Positions 1 to 14,201 of a stretch of 64,000 nt of DNA are shown here, piece by piece. Source of the DNA: Urophycis tenuis (lineage: Eukaryota; Chordata; Actinopteri; Gadiformes; Phycidae); contig JAXIVH010000005.1 of NCBI GenBank assembly GCA_036785325.1, positions 4,698,826 through 4,762,825 of the forward strand, given 5' to 3'. A model generated the notes under the pieces. It saw only the letters and a program-made list of their open reading frames with translations, did no database searches and had not been told where the DNA came from. Each line of letters opens with the position of its first letter. Position 1 is the stretch's first letter. The position numbers and the translations under genes are program-made.

Positions 1-502
1 GCGACTCTGTCATTCTTGTCCCCCCCCCCCCCCCCACCCCCCACCCACGTGACCTGGAACTCTTTCTTCTCTCCTTGCTGTCAGAGCTCAGCTTTTGGTT
101 TAGCAAACAGTATTTGAGGTTGCAAATACAGTTTTGTTTGTTTTCTTTTTTATGTTGCTTGTGCCTTTCGTTGTTCGTGTTGTGTTACGTGCACACATCT
201 GTTGTTGACACACACACACACGCACACACACGCACACACTCACTCACTCACTCTCCTCTCTCTCACACACTCTCACTCTCACTCACTCACTCTCACACTC
301 ACTCACTCACTCACTCACTGACTCTCACACACACACTCAATCACTAACTCACTCACTCACTCACTCACTCACTCACTCACTCACTCACTCACTCACTCTC
401 ACACACACACACTCACTCACTCTCTCACATACACCTGCAATACTCCCCTCCGCCCTGGCCCCTGCCCTAACGCCCCCCCCCCCCCCTGTGTGGTGCGTGC
501 AG
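1..502. repeat. Poly-C and (CA)n/(ACTC)n low-complexity tract in an intron of the first gene
   Basis: A C-run at about 20-37 is followed by an ordinary stretch, then by CA dinucleotides and (ACTC)n tetranucleotide repeats from about 207 to 427, and by another C-run (about 473-486) just before the first recognisable exon. The reading frames open across this tract are simple-sequence artefacts. No gene is seen here beyond the upstream intron of the dennd4a-like gene. Confidence 0.85.
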
Positions 503-1844
503 ACGTGGGCTACCCGCTGTCCCGGGCTCTGCGTGCGGAGGAGAGGCCCTTCAGCGAGGAGCTGCTGCAGGTGGTGGTGAGGAGCATCCAGAGGAACGAC
601 CTCACCAGGCCCATGGCCAAGCTGCTCCAGCTGCTGGCGCAGACGCTGGGGGTCAAGAGGCAAAGGTCAGAGACGCATGCACGCGAAAAAAAACCGGAAA
701 CCCCCGCCAGAGTTGCGCTGAACGAGAATAAATCCATTTGTTGTTGCCTTACCCACCACTAATATGAATTATGAGGGCGAAGGCAGATGGACGATAAAAT
801 AGTGATCACATCTCAATAATTTGCACACTGTGCTCGAGATGGAAGGGGTTCTTTGACACAGAAAAGCATTTTCATTATCACGTGAAGGTGGCTTAAAAAG
901 CCCTGCACTATGTATGATTTTCTTCGTAATTGTTGCCATGGTTGGTGCTGATGCTGGAAGGCTAATGTCTTGGTAGGCTAATGTGTTGCTTGGCTAACTT
1001 CTTTGTTGGCTCGTGTGCTGGGAGGCTAATGTGTTGGCGTCGGTGTGTTGATAAGATGAGATGAAGACATTCTCCGCAGGGCATAACAGTCAAAGTGCAC
1101 AGAGCGGGAAAGTATTTTTATCGTTCTGATACAATTATGTACCTCATTACCTTATCTTGACTCCCTTTGAACGGATCCAATTAGACCAGCTCTGGCAACC
1201 CGAGGAACGGTGGGTTTGAGAAACAGCCCTTCTGCTGACTGACATGTTAACCCGTTGTATGCATTGTATACATGTGACATTGTATACATGTGACATGTTA
1301 ACCCATTGTACACATTGTATACAAGCAATGGTTAACCTAGCAATTGAAATGCTTGAAGCTTGTTCTGGTGACTTTCGCACTGTAGCAATGAAATGTTTCA
1401 CCTTCTTATGACAAATGTACTCTTTGTAAGTTGCTTTGGATAAAAGCATCTAGTAAATGCCCTAAATGCCCTAAATGTAAATGTAACCCTGCTTCTGCCC
1501 CCCCCCCCCCCCCCCCCCTACCACCCTCCCCTCCCCACACTCCAGGAGTTTATATCGGGATATCCTGTTCCTCTCTCTGGTGGCGCTCGGAAAAGATAAC
1601 ATCGATATCGGTATGTTCTCTCCGTCAACCCGTCTCGTGTCAATCATTCACCGGCGTCACTGTTATGCACTGATAATTCTGGTCCCGCCCCCCCCCCACC
1701 TTCAGATGCCTTCGACCGGGGAATACAAGATGGCGTACGACCGCCTCCCTCCCAACCTGGTGAAGCTGACCCACAACTGTGACCCGGCCCCCCAGCACCG
1801 GGGTCATGGAGTGTCGCCGGACGTTCGGAGAGCCCTACCTTTAA
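503..1844 (+). CDS. dennd4a: DENN domain-containing protein 4A-like, C-terminal exons (5' part lies outside the window)
   Basis: Three coding exons can be joined: 503-665, 1546-1610 and 1706-1844 (stop 1842-1844), all with AG/GT borders and matching phases. The joined peptide contains SLYRDILFLSLVALGKDNID and ends MECRRTFGEPYL, which I recognise as the kind of C-terminus carried by DENND4 proteins. DENND4 proteins are Rab10 guanine-nucleotide exchange factors acting in vesicle traffic. Only the tail is present, so no DENN domain can be seen. The identification leans on context: in human, DENND4A lies tail-to-tail with SLC24A1, exactly as here. The last exon carries two apparent one-base insertions, in a G4 run (1718-1721) and a C6 run (1788-1793). 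Read literally, the frame stops early at 1780-1782. Removing one base from each run restores a continuous C-terminus to 1841. Another DENND4 paralog is possible. Confidence 0.6.
1245..1493 (+). repeat. Interspersed repeat, family 'R1' (copy 1)
   Basis: This copy contains the marker strings ggttaacctagcaattgaaa, aatgaaatgtttcacctt and ttggataaaagca, and ends in a simple (aaatgtaaatgta) tail. Related copies lie at about 22080-22268, 44128-44310 and 46080-46275 in the same orientation, and at 56999-57265 and 59099-59335 inverted. The family looks like a widespread teleost short interspersed element. I cannot assign a database name. This copy lies in the intron before the second dennd4a exon. Confidence 0.75.
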
Positions 1845-3920
1845 AAAAAAAACACAAAAAAACAGAAAAGGTGGTGGGGGTGGGGGGGGGGAGTATAGAT
1901 GTATGAATATATACATTAAAAAAAAAAAGAAGCCACGCCCCCCACAGGCTCTACCATGATACCTTCAGACAAGCTCAGGAAAAGAAAAAACCGTCAGAAT
2001 ACTGTGAACGCAGCGGCCCGGTCCTGTTGGCAGTCCGCGACGAAGCGGAAGACGCCGCGGTTAGCGAGACGCTGCGGCAAACGGAAACGCACGTGGTGGG
2101 GGGGGGGGGGATTGTGGAGGTGGGGGGGTGGGGGTGGGCGGGAGGGAGGGGGGGCTGCGGTCCGTAGCCTGTCGACACCAAAAAAAAAAAAAAAAAAAAC
2201 GGAGCTTTGTGTATTTCATCTCAGCCGTTGTGCGGTGGAGCTGTGCAGCCGCGTGACACACACCCTGCGTTGGCGGTCGCAGGCTTGATGTCTCTTCTTT
2301 GAAAGGAAAAGAAAATATATATGATGTTCCTAAAAGTGGTACTGTATATAACACACTACATACCTGTAGGGTAAAGAAAGAAAGTAAGGAAACGAAAATG
2401 TAACATTTATATTGTATAGTACCCCCCCCCCCCCCCCCCCCCCCCCCCCAAAAAATATACTGATAGCAATTAGCAATATTTTACTTAACTTGAATTCTAT
2501 TTATACAAAGTAAGCTTTATTTATTGTTAGCGTCAGTGTTATTAGAAGGCACATTGGCTTTCGGGCGTGTCAGCGGGTCGGTCCGTGGCGCCGGGGGTCG
2601 GAGCAGCACGGCATGCTGGGAAATACGGTACGTTCCTGGGCCCGCTGAGGGGGGTCGGGGCACCGCATATGTCTCAGTATCCTATAGAAATGACGGACGG
2701 TCTGTCATTCGTGATCCGACGTGAACTCTGACTATATGTTACAGTGCTATAGTGTTGTATGAGAGTTTGTTAGTTTTAAAGCCACTAGGAACGTTTTTTT
2801 TGTGTTTTTTTTTTTTAGATTGTTTAATCTGCCTTCAGTGTTAGACGCGTATCTCGATAGCAGTCGCACACAGTGGCTACGGTACAGCTTTGTAATCCTT
2901 ATCCTTTAAAGTTGTTTACAAAACCTTTATTTTAAATCATGTAGTCTCATACTATGCACATGTATGTCTGTTTATTTTTTTATTTTTTTTCTTAAAGTTG
3001 TTTTATTCCACTCGTTTATGCGTTTGCGTCACTAGTGGAATAACGCGCTGTTATTTGCAGCGGTCCAAATGTCAGTATTACGGTCGGTGGTGTGATGTTT
3101 TGTCATGTTTTGTCCGCGATGAAAACAGAAGGGATCACCAACTTGATGGAAAAACTGTGATGATCTGGAAGCAACGGCAAGCTGTGTATATCTTCAGCGG
3201 AGTTAACTCTGTTAACTCTGTAACCGTACAGATTGTCTTTCAATTCGTTACGATGAATCACATGTGATTTTATTTTTTGTGCACAATTCAGTGCAATGAC
3301 ACACTGCAGGAAAACAGATGTTGGAGAAATGTAAACGTGCTGGCCCCGTACAAGCAGGAGTCGCTGTTTGTCGATCGGCCAACAGCTTCTCTGTATGAAC
3401 GATCAATTGAATAAGATTAGTGTTTAGACATGAGTGTTGACGTATAACACGCCAGTCAACACTTATTGATTATTTTTTATACTAAACTAAAACAGCAGAT
3501 GAAGCATTGAGCAAAACATTATAATTATTCTAATCGTAGTACGTAGTACGGACGTGTGCCTTGCCGACAGGGATCCTGCTCCGATACCTCAAACAGACAA
3601 AGGCGCCGTTGAAGAGGTCAACGACCACACGGTGTAAATGTCGTCACTTTAAAATGGCATCGATGGTAATGGCTATCGATTCTGTAACCATGAGATGGGT
3701 CTCATTCAGGATAACCCCTTGTGTGTGGTAAATGTCCCCGCCGCCCCTCAACCCAGTTTAGGAAGATGGACGGAGAGCTTAATACACAAAAGAGGGATTT
3801 GAAGCTGCGGTTGTTCTTTTGAGAAGAGAACAAGATTGAGAAAATAATCAACCCCCCCCCCCCCCCAGAAAACGCCCCCTCCTTTCAGCTATCTGTGGTA
3901 CCGCTATGATAACGCGCCGC

Positions 3921-4027
<107 letters not shown>

Positions 4028-5920
4028 TTGACTGCCAAGATTGATTCCCCTAAACAATCAGGGATGAGAGGCCCTGATTGGTCAGAGTCAGGCAGGCAGT
4101 CATCCCACAACAGATATTCTCCCAGAGCGTGTCATTCAGTAATAGCTGATGGGTGGCTATGGCATTTAGAACAAATTACGCACAAATTAAGCGCTCAACT
4201 CTTACCTACAGCACCTTTTTTTTTTTTTTTTTTAAGGCAAATCCTCCCATTCATTCATTGTAGGATGGCTCAAACACTGCACCAAAGTGAGACGTTGGTT
4301 ATTCAACGTCTGGCAAACACAACAGGATGTGCTGTGAAACGGGTGAAACCTTAAAGTCTGCACTCAGTCACATGGTTCTGCTGGCCCTTGATTGGTTTTC
4401 TTCCACTTTATCTTTCCTTCCATTTTATATTTGCCGTTTGGCCCGTCACTAGTCTGTGACATGATTAGCAATGATATTTGCCCTTATGTTCAAACGGATG
4501 GTTTAAGATGTGACGTACAACCCAACCACGAAGTCAGCAGAAAACGTGGAATCTGACTGTGTTCTTTTGACCAAAGCTGGAAAATGTTATACAATGTATT
4601 AGGTATAAATATATCTATTTTTTAAAAGCTTTATATATGCTGACACTGCATGTATGTGTAGATATCCATTTACATTTTCTGCATTTTTATTACATTACAA
4701 AATGTGTAAATAGTCTTGGTATCTACCACTAACACAATATGTAGTTAACCTGTGGATTCAATTAATGATTTAAAAACAAAATGTAATGGCTTCCCCAGAT
4801 TGTTACTTCAACAAGTGCCCAAATGACTTTGTGCAGTCCTATCACAATGGGCTAGTTTTACTTAAAAGCATCTAGTCATGAGCGGTATCATGATGTAAGG
4901 GGAATGTTGAATGATTCTGTGAGAAAAGCACATAATAATAACAATATACTGGCACTTATTGGCAGGGAGCAAAACTCTCTTAAAGACGTAAACACATCAT
5001 GACACCCACCTCACTCGAGGGTCAATTACTTTGAACTTGTTTCTTTTTCATATCAAGTTTAGTTGTTTCTCTGGTCCCGGTTCTTTTCGTGCTGCTTGAA
5101 TCAAAGGTTCTGTACACATGACCGCAGACCCTCTGTCGTAACTCTTGCAAAACATCTCTGATGTTGAATTGATTGTGAATCACTCTGAAGTTGTTAACGG
5201 CCTGGCATGGGCAAGACGACATCTGGCGAGTGGATCTGAACTGTACTGCTCTGTGGCTATATCCTGAGGCTTTAACAAGCTACTTTATGCTGTTTGTGTA
5301 ACCTGTATTCTAAGTTAGTGTTAGGCTATTTGAAAAAAAAACAAACAAACAAAAAAAAAAACATGTAATGTCTTGGGTACAAACTTTGGTATATAAAGGG
5401 AAAATGTCTTTTGTTTGGGTGTGGCTGTAGATCAGGAATACAGACGTTGACTGTAGATGGCGTTTTAAAACACAGACATGACATGCTGTCTTTTTCATTT
5501 GTTGCAACACGCTGGCTGGAGGAGGACTCCCCCGACATGGGGGTTGTCTCATGACTCCTGGCCACGCTGGTACGCCTGAGCTGAGCTGGGTCATCGCGTT
5601 GTCAAACTGTGATGTGGCTCCTTTTATTTTCTCCAAAAGGCTGAGTGTCCCCAGCGGATGGCAAACAGGTGTCTGTCATCCATCCAACACATTCGTGTGT
5701 GTGTGTGTGCGCGCGCGCATGTGTGTGTGTGTGTGTGTGTGAAACAAAATGTACAGTCGTTTCACCCGTAGGTTCTGACCTGCCCTAATGTAGAGAACTC
5801 GTTGTGTCTTTATAGTCTTTATACAGTGAACGATTGAAGCATTGTATGTACAAAAAAAAAGAAGAAGCTCATTATAAACATGGTGAAGACTCTTCACTCA
5901 TGGTTGTTCATAACTGTGTA

Positions 5921-5926
5921 AATAAA
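5921..5926 (+). promoter_or_regulatory. Candidate polyadenylation signal (AATAAA) for the dennd4a-like gene
   Basis: AATAAA sits in AT-rich sequence on the + strand after the last coding exon, with no other gene in between. It is the most convincing + strand signal in the 4-kb interval, but distance and lack of transcript data keep this tentative. Confidence 0.4.
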
Positions 5927-6936
5927 TTCACTTATACTGTAACCATCTCTTGTCCTTGCTACACTGAACAAGAACACCGGTCACTGTAAAAATAATTTAA
6001 TTGCAGCATGAAATTGGAACATATTAATAGAAAAACCAAATCATAATCGTGTCCTTTTTTTTTTTTTTTTGCATCCACGTCACACTGATAAATGCGTCCA
6101 CAGTTAACATTTCACAACAAAACACTCAAGTTAAACACATCTCCCCCCCCCCCCCCCCCCCCAGTAGACTGATTGATATACCACAGCTGACATACACAGA
6201 GGGCGAATCCCTCCACAGGACGTGACTGTAACGCTTAACGGCTGCACAGCATTCAGGTTACGCACTACATAGGGACAAACACTATGACACACAGACAGTG
6301 GGCGCACGGACCGACGACAATGCTCGATATAAAGACTGACGTTGCATCCAGTATTTTGAGAGTACTACATTCAGTTATTAACATCTTTATAACCATCAAA
6401 GCTGGCACTAATGTTTTTCGAGAAACACTTGCCAAGATGGCAAATATGATTTGTTCCATCGTAATAGTTCATAATCAGTCATGATAGTCCTATGCAATTA
6501 TACCCCCCAAGTGATGTTGAACATTAAACAAATCACATACAAGCCACGACCACCATTTTCGTTTTTTGCGTGTCTGTGAAGGTCTGCCACTTGCCACTGA
6601 GATTTCCCGATGTCAACGGGATGACAGCAAACTAAACTGCATGAGCCGGCCAACAGCGGCACCCCCCCCCAACCTGGTTGTCCGTGGCAATCCGCCTGAT
6701 GTGCAGTCACCGTGGGCCAATGTGTTCCGCTGACAACACCCTAGACATCCTCTCATCCGCCCTCAAATTCCTGACTATCTAACCACGAGCCCAGTCAGCG
6801 TGTTCAACGTCTTCACCCGGGAGCTACCGCTCATCCACTGGAGACGAGCGACCAGTTTGTATGGACTACATTTTCTCCCAGAGAGGAAGTGACACGTGCG
6901 TGTGCGTGTGCGTGTGTGCGTGTGTGTGTGTGTGTC

Positions 6937-9417
6937 TCAGATGGACACTGGGCAGATGAGGATGCGGTCCTCCAGCATCACGCTGAGGACCAGGAAGAGG
7001 AAGTAGAGCAGGAACATGGTGAGGCCCAGCATGCGGCTCATCCTCCAGCGGCACGCGGCGATGGAGATGATGACGAAGAGGAGCATGAGGAAGAGCAGCA
7101 CGATGGCACAGAACAGGCCGTTGGAGCTGACGGGGATGGGCTGGTTGCCGTGCGACAGGGAGTAAAGGAGCCACGGGAAGGGCAAGCTGGAAAAAACAAC
7201 AACAACAACAACAAACAATTTGGATTAAGTTTAAGGAAAGATCATCCTCCCAAAAGTCTCTTATTCATGTAAAATACATTCATTTTACACCCTGGGTACT
7301 TGTCTACGTACTAATACTAGTGTGAGTCCTAGGGTCCCATTCTATGAAATGAGTGGCTGATGGAATCAGTGGCGTAGCCAGAAATGTTTAAATGGGTGGG
7401 CACAGAAAAAACGGGTGGGCAAAGCCAATTTGATTGAACATAAGATAGGCAGGAGCGTTTCTAGGTTATGACTTTTGGGTGGGCTAAGGAAGCCACAGCG
7501 AGTGTGGGGGGGTATTGGGATTTTGAATATCATAGATTTGAGGACGAAACAATCAAGGGCATTTGATCACAGCTGACAAATGACACGGAAACATTTTAAA
7601 CTTGCGCAAAACTGCATGAACCCATGCATCGGCACGCGTCTCATTCACTGAACGAGTAAACGAAGGAAAGCCCTTCTGATTGGACGGGCAAGAAACTGAC
7701 GAGTAGGCGGGCCTAGGCCCGTCCAGGCGCGCCCGTGGCTACGGCTATGGATGCAATGAGTTTGCGGGTGAGTCCATACAACAGGACCGGATGAGCACCG
7801 TGGTGAACAACAGCCAGCGGGGGGCTCGTACCCAATGGTGATGTCGAAGATGTTGCTCCCCACGGAGCTGGACACGGCCATGTCCCCCAGGCCTTTCCGG
7901 GCCACGATCACGCTGGTGATGAGGTCAGGGATGGACGTCCCCGCCGCCAGTATGGTCAGACCCATGATCTCCTCCGAGATGCCCACCGTCTCCCCGACCT
8001 GTACGATGCATCCTCCACGTTAGACTCAGGGGAAATGTAGTTCAAACCCGGGGGTGGTGGGGGGGGGGGGGGGGATGTTTGAACTACAAAATGGCGTCAT
8101 GCCCTCGCCAACCGACCTGGTGCGCCCACCACACCATCATGTAGGAGAAAACCGCGATCCATAAGATGGAGCCGATGAACGTCACCGCGAAGAACTTCTT
8201 GGATGCCTGTGACAACACACAAAGGGGAGGAGGGCGGAGGTCACCACCCTGTGACCAGCCTGAAATGGGTGACAGGCGGGTCGGGCCTCGGGATGACACG
8301 TGGACTGGACGTACCGGGTTACGAACGTCGGGCACCGTGAGCCACAGAGGGAAGATGATGGGCAGCAGAATCAGATAGGTGGCCTGCTTACGCCTGGTGT
8401 CGGGCCATTCTAGAGACAAGGGCTCCTCCGCCTCCTCCTTCATCTCTTCCTGCTTCAGCTCTTCCTCGTTGCCGTCGCTTTCACTGGCCTCGCTGCTGTC
8501 CTGGCCTTCCTCGCTCGTGTCCTCCTCGTCTCCATCACTGTCCGCGGAGCCGGCAGATCCCCCGGCCTCTGCCGCGGCTTCCTACTCCCAGAATGCAGTG
8601 GGGGGAGAGCCCAGAATGCACAGTTAGTGTAAAAGTTAAAATGACCCGTTTATTTCCGTGATAAGAACCAATGATACATGTAAGGGCCGCAAAAAAAGGG
8701 TGTTAGACCCTGTGGTCCAAAGCTGTTCTGAGGCTGTCGCTCTTGTCTGTGAAGCTGAGCCAAAGAGTCCCAGAGAGTCCCATCCTCTGATGTGGACTTG
8801 TCTATTTGTGGTCCAAAACACTGCTCGGACTTCCTGTCAACGTCAAACTTGGCACGGTATAAATGCTAGGCAAAGTCATGGTGTGCATTTCATTGCGGTT
8901 GTTGGGCAGAGAGACTGACTGTGTTCAATTGGTCCCCCCAAAAAAAAAAAAAAAACGCCAACTGATTCAGAGGCTCTTTATTAGTTTTAGGAACAGGCTA
9001 AGCGTCTACATTTTACTGCCTGGACTCAGGAGACACAAATGCATCATGATTAGCCATACACACATATACACAGTATATCCACACACACTCACACACAAAG
9101 TATTTGCAGAGTATAGCGCATAGACTGCAGAGGCTTAGGATTTGTCCTACTCCACGGCAGCTCATCTTTCTGTGTACCTTGGCAGCGCACAGCTGCTCGC
9201 CGGCGCCCCCTGCAGACTTGGTCTCCGCCTTGGCTTGCTGGGAGGTGGAGGGCTCGGCGCCGGCCCCGGCCTGGCCTGGATGGCCTTCGTCAGCGTCTAG
9301 ATGCGGCGACACAGTGAGAGGTTAATAGGTGGTGCGCATCCCGTTGCCAACAGATCCGAGTACAGAAAGAGGTGTGTTTGTGTGTGCGTGTGTGTGTGTG
9401 TGTGTGTGTGCGTGTGT

Positions 9418-9471
<54 letters not shown>

Positions 9472-9800
9472 AGGCACTAGGACATCGGAGACGGCTTTTA
9501 AGAATCGTTTCCTTTTTCCTTGATTACGTTATTCTGATGAATAAAAAAACAAATGGATCAGTGTTCTAGAGATTACTTTCTACTTCATTCAGATGAGTTC
9601 TTCTGCTGAATACTAGGGAGTGTGAATTGGTGCTGACAGTATGAATATAGTAACTCATGTTTGCATCAGTCTATAAGAAAAAACGTTTTTTGCAATTTAA
9701 ACTATAAACTAAACTATAAACAAACAGGAGCTGGTTCGAATCTCCTGATGTGCTCAGCATGAGCACTATCACACACACACACACGCACGCACGAACGCAC

Positions 9801-9832
<32 letters not shown>

Positions 9833-9849
9833 TCGCACACACACACACA

Positions 9850-9894
<45 letters not shown>

Positions 9895-10070
9895 TCCGAT
9901 TTTTATGTAAATCCTGGAGTCGATTGATTATGGATCGCAAAGAAGCCACTTCAGCCTCCCTTTGATCCTCAAATCTGCCCGGCGTAGCACAACAACAATC
10001 AAGCAGAGTCTGGAGCACCTCATCACTCCACAGAGTGACGCAATACACACATACACACACGCACGCACAC

Positions 10071-10109
<39 letters not shown>

Positions 10110-13100
10110 GCCGAACACATACAAGAGGCCTGCTGATTGCCTGGCACAACCTCCGCAGACCACTCTGTCCCCAGCCACCCCCACCGTCTCCCCCAGAGCC
10201 CCACCACCGGAATTGCTAACGACCTAGTGGAGGACATGCTTGACAGAACGCCGGGGAGAGTAAAGATGACTCACACACAGGCCTTCGGTTGATGTCGCGC
10301 ACTTTTCGTGCATCTTTTTCCGACATAGCGTGTTTTCTCTTTGAGGCGTTGCCGCAATTGACGTGAGAAAGATTTTTCAAAAAGGGGGGCGTGGTTTTCA
10401 CAGGCTCGCATGCCACTCACCTTCATCAATGCATTGGCACTGGCAACACACTGACTCCTTCTCTACTGGCCCCTGGGCGGCTGCGTTCAGTGGCTTTACT
10501 TTATTCCTCGCTGCAATCAGGAGAAGGATCGCTCACACGTGTTATCCTTTCTGCACTGCATGCAGGCTCTTATGCTTGAATTTGCGCAGCGTGTATGTGT
10601 GTGTGTGAGGATGAGGCTGAATTGCATGAGACCAAGGCAACATGCGACATGCAGCATGCAAACAACGTGCCGGGCGGCGTGCAACCCGAGCATGCGCTGG
10701 AAAAAGTAAAATAAAAGAAACAAGAAATGCTGTGAGAATATTGGCTCTGGTTGACACCTCAGCATGAGACACGAGTTTGGACCGCCCGTGGCTCGGCGGC
10801 TCATGTTCTGACCAATTGGTGCATCTCATCCATCTGGACTGTCAATCACAAGCGCATGCACAGTGATCATAGCTTCACCGCAGCAGCACAGAGTGAGTGC
10901 AACACTTGAATGGCGGCTAAATGTAGGGGGGGGGCATTCTTTCGCTCTGGAGAGTAACCGTGCATTAAGAAGGCATCTTCAAAAGATCTCAACGCTGGAG
11001 AGCCGATGCCAGCAGAAAGAATCACCATGCATTGAATGTGACGCGAATCCCCGCCTGCCATCCATGGGAGGAATCCTGCAACGCGATGGAAACAAAGGCG
11101 AAGGCGGCCGTCAAATGCCGCTTGGCCTTACCTTTTCTCTGCACACCTGACACCTGACCTCTGACATCACCATTAAATGAGGTCTCTGGGGAGCAGGGAG
11201 ACACAGGACCATGTTATATATCCGCGTTGCCATTGGCCTGCATGCTCGCGTCCATTGACATGATGGGAGGCATGCAGGATGAGGCAGGACACCAGCTACA
11301 CCGCGTGGACACGCTGACTCAATGCGTTTGTCTTACCCCGTCCAGCTTTTGGACCCTCCACATGGGCGGTCTCTAAAAGGGAAACCACAGCAACGGGAAT
11401 GTTGGATTGAATCTGATCAAGAGCGTCACCAGCTGTTGAAACAACATCTGGCGTGGTTGTCTCATCTAGGGTACGACAATTACTGATACATTCTCAAACT
11501 GATTCTGTTCACCAGGTTCAGAAAAGCCCTGAGAATGAGCCTTGTTTTCTGCAGAAGAATCTCTCAAATGAAACATCCACATCGGTCCACACGGCATCTA
11601 TCAGTTGCTGACTACAAATCCTCCTGTTCATAAGTAACCCGGATAAAGAGCAGGAGAAGAACAGGGTGGAGTGTGGCGGCCAGGAGACGCATGGCGTCAC
11701 AGCGACTGGACCCATGCGGTGTGATGACTTGCAGTTCTTCGGCGTCCGACCAATGACAAGCCCCGGTTAGCCGCCTCGCTAGTCCTGTTTAGCTGGGTAA
11801 GAGATTGGGCGAGCAGCGGGCTGGCTCTTATCCAGCTTTTATTAGCCTTGCCATTGGAAAGCTGATTAGGGATCAACTCGGTCCGAGGACTGGCCGGGGA
11901 GTGCGAGGGAGACAGGGCTGAAGGTCACAACGCTGTAACTTGATGTGCAGGTATACATGATACACCACAACACCGTGTACAGCCTGGTTATGCTGCAGCA
12001 CCCACCAACGCAGTTTCAGTGTCAGCCCACCAGTCATTACAACTGTGGTCCGCGACACGTGAAAGTGAAAGTGAAAGTGAAAGTGAATCTTGGCCTGTGG
12101 AGCCAGACTGGCCCGTGAGGCGGGTGTCGGTACCTTCTCCCAGGGGGTCCAGGGTGTGGATCATGAGCTGAAAGATGGTGCTCCTCAGGGAGGTGTTGTG
12201 GAGGGACGCCGAGCTGCCTCCACGCTGCAGTGTGGGTCGGACCTGCGGGTCAAACACGTGGTTGGTTAGAAATCCTGACACAGGAAGTGTACCATCGCGG
12301 TCAATAGGTGGCCTTCAGAGTTCACGAGAAACGAATGCTGTTGATACGGGATTCTGGTCAAGTAGATCTCGAGCTCATTATGAGAGCAGTCGACGGTATA
12401 GGGGATTGACCGGCAACGCAAGGGGCTGCTGGTTTGATCATAGTTCCTCTGGGTGGAAATTGCCGAGGTGCCCTTAAGCGAAACCCCTAACTTTCTGGGT
12501 GCGTCTGTGAATGAGAGGAAATTCACAGACACTACACTATAGAGGCTAAAATACAGTGTACAGTAAATACAACAGAGTTTATTAATTCATTCATGTATTT
12601 AACAGTGGCAATTGATAGTGGTTAGTAACCGTCCCAGAATTAGCTGGAAGGCTGCATTTCCTCTGCAGTCCCTGGGCAAGTGATACAAAGTTTTACAAAA
12701 TAGTTAACAGCAAACGTTTAAACTGTTATAAATTGTAATAACATAAACATTATGTAATAAAGCACAAAAATAAAAACAAAAATGCTTTGTGTCTTAAGGG
12801 AGCTAATGGGTCACGTGATCTCAGCCATGACACACCAGTCGTCATTTCAAACGTTACGTTGAACTTAGTCTGTGGTTCCTCTCACCCGTAAGCGGGTCTG
12901 GTCCTCCGCGGGTTCTGTGGGGGTCCTGCTGCGTGCCGGGCTGGGTTCGGGCTTAGCTATGGCTTCTTTAGGTGCAGGCGGGGGGGGAGGGGGAGGCGGT
13001 GATTGTTCACTGTCCTGCAGGTATAACAGTTTAACACTAGGGGGCTAAGAAGTCTCTCTGTGCCCAGGCATCCAAACATGTCATTATGAAGTTATGAAGT

Positions 13101-14166
13101 ATGAAGTAAAAACGTACGCTTAACTTGATGTAACAATGTGGCAATGTTATGTGTTCATTGCACTTCTAGAATAAGCAGGAAATCCTTCAGGTGGAGGAAA
13201 TTAAAGTCGAATTGTCTAACATTTCAACTAGTTTGTAGCTTGTATATATATATATCAGAATCAGAATCAAGTTTATTGCCAAGTAGGTTTGCACCTTCAA
13301 CGAATTTGACTTGGTGTAATTGGTGCAAAGAAAAACAGCATTAAAATATAAGTAGTATATAAGTATAACTATAAATATATATATACAATGAACACGGAGC
13401 AGTAGTGCAAGCAAAGAAAAATGGTGGTCCCGAATGAGTACACACTGTGCGTTAATGTAACGCAGACCATCTGAAGATGCCACGTTAATGTAGCATGTAG
13501 ATCTGTATGGGGGGAGGGAGAGAGTCAGTGTCAGGGGGGGGGGGGGGGGGGGGGGGGGCGCTCCGGGCCTTGTTGATAAGGCTAGTAGCAGATATATATG
13601 TATATATTGACTGTCAAGCGTCTCAGAGGATGAACTTAACCTATGAAAACACAGGGGGGGTCAATGTGAGCAGAGACAGAGAGGCAGCACAGAGCCCTGG
13701 CCGGATCAAGGAATTAAAGGGTGCAGGAGACAGCATGGAGCGCATGCAGGGCGGTCGCCACGCAGCACGGCCTCTTCATCAACACCGGATGTGTGGAGCC
13801 ACGCTCCCGAAGCACTTAGCGCTCATGCTACACGTGAGGCCTCCTTGATGGTAATTGCGCAAGCATAACAGTGGTGATACACTGAATGCTAAATCAGGGC
13901 TTTGCATGTCATTACGCGGGGACCATTATGGCCTGCAGAGTAATGTTTGGTAGGCAAACGTCTGGACGGGGCATCGGTAAAGTGTGGACTGCCAACAGGG
14001 AGAACGGGAGAGAGAGAGAGAGAGAGAGAGGGAGACGCGCGTGTGGCCGGGATGCGAGCAGAGACAGGGGGGACGTTTATGTTTTGTGTCGTCCCTCCTC
14101 TCCATTGTGCTGTCTGTGACACCTGTGGTCTCCTGTGTTCGCCGGCATCAAAGGATAGGATAGAGT

Positions 14167-14201
<35 letters not shown>

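Noticed and set aside
207..430. CRISPR-like regular repeats
   Set aside because: These are CA/ACTC microsatellites without spacers, in a vertebrate genome.
9671..10237. 188-aa frame on the - strand
   Set aside because: It is mostly Cys/Val from (CA)n repeats and lies in an slc24a1 intron.
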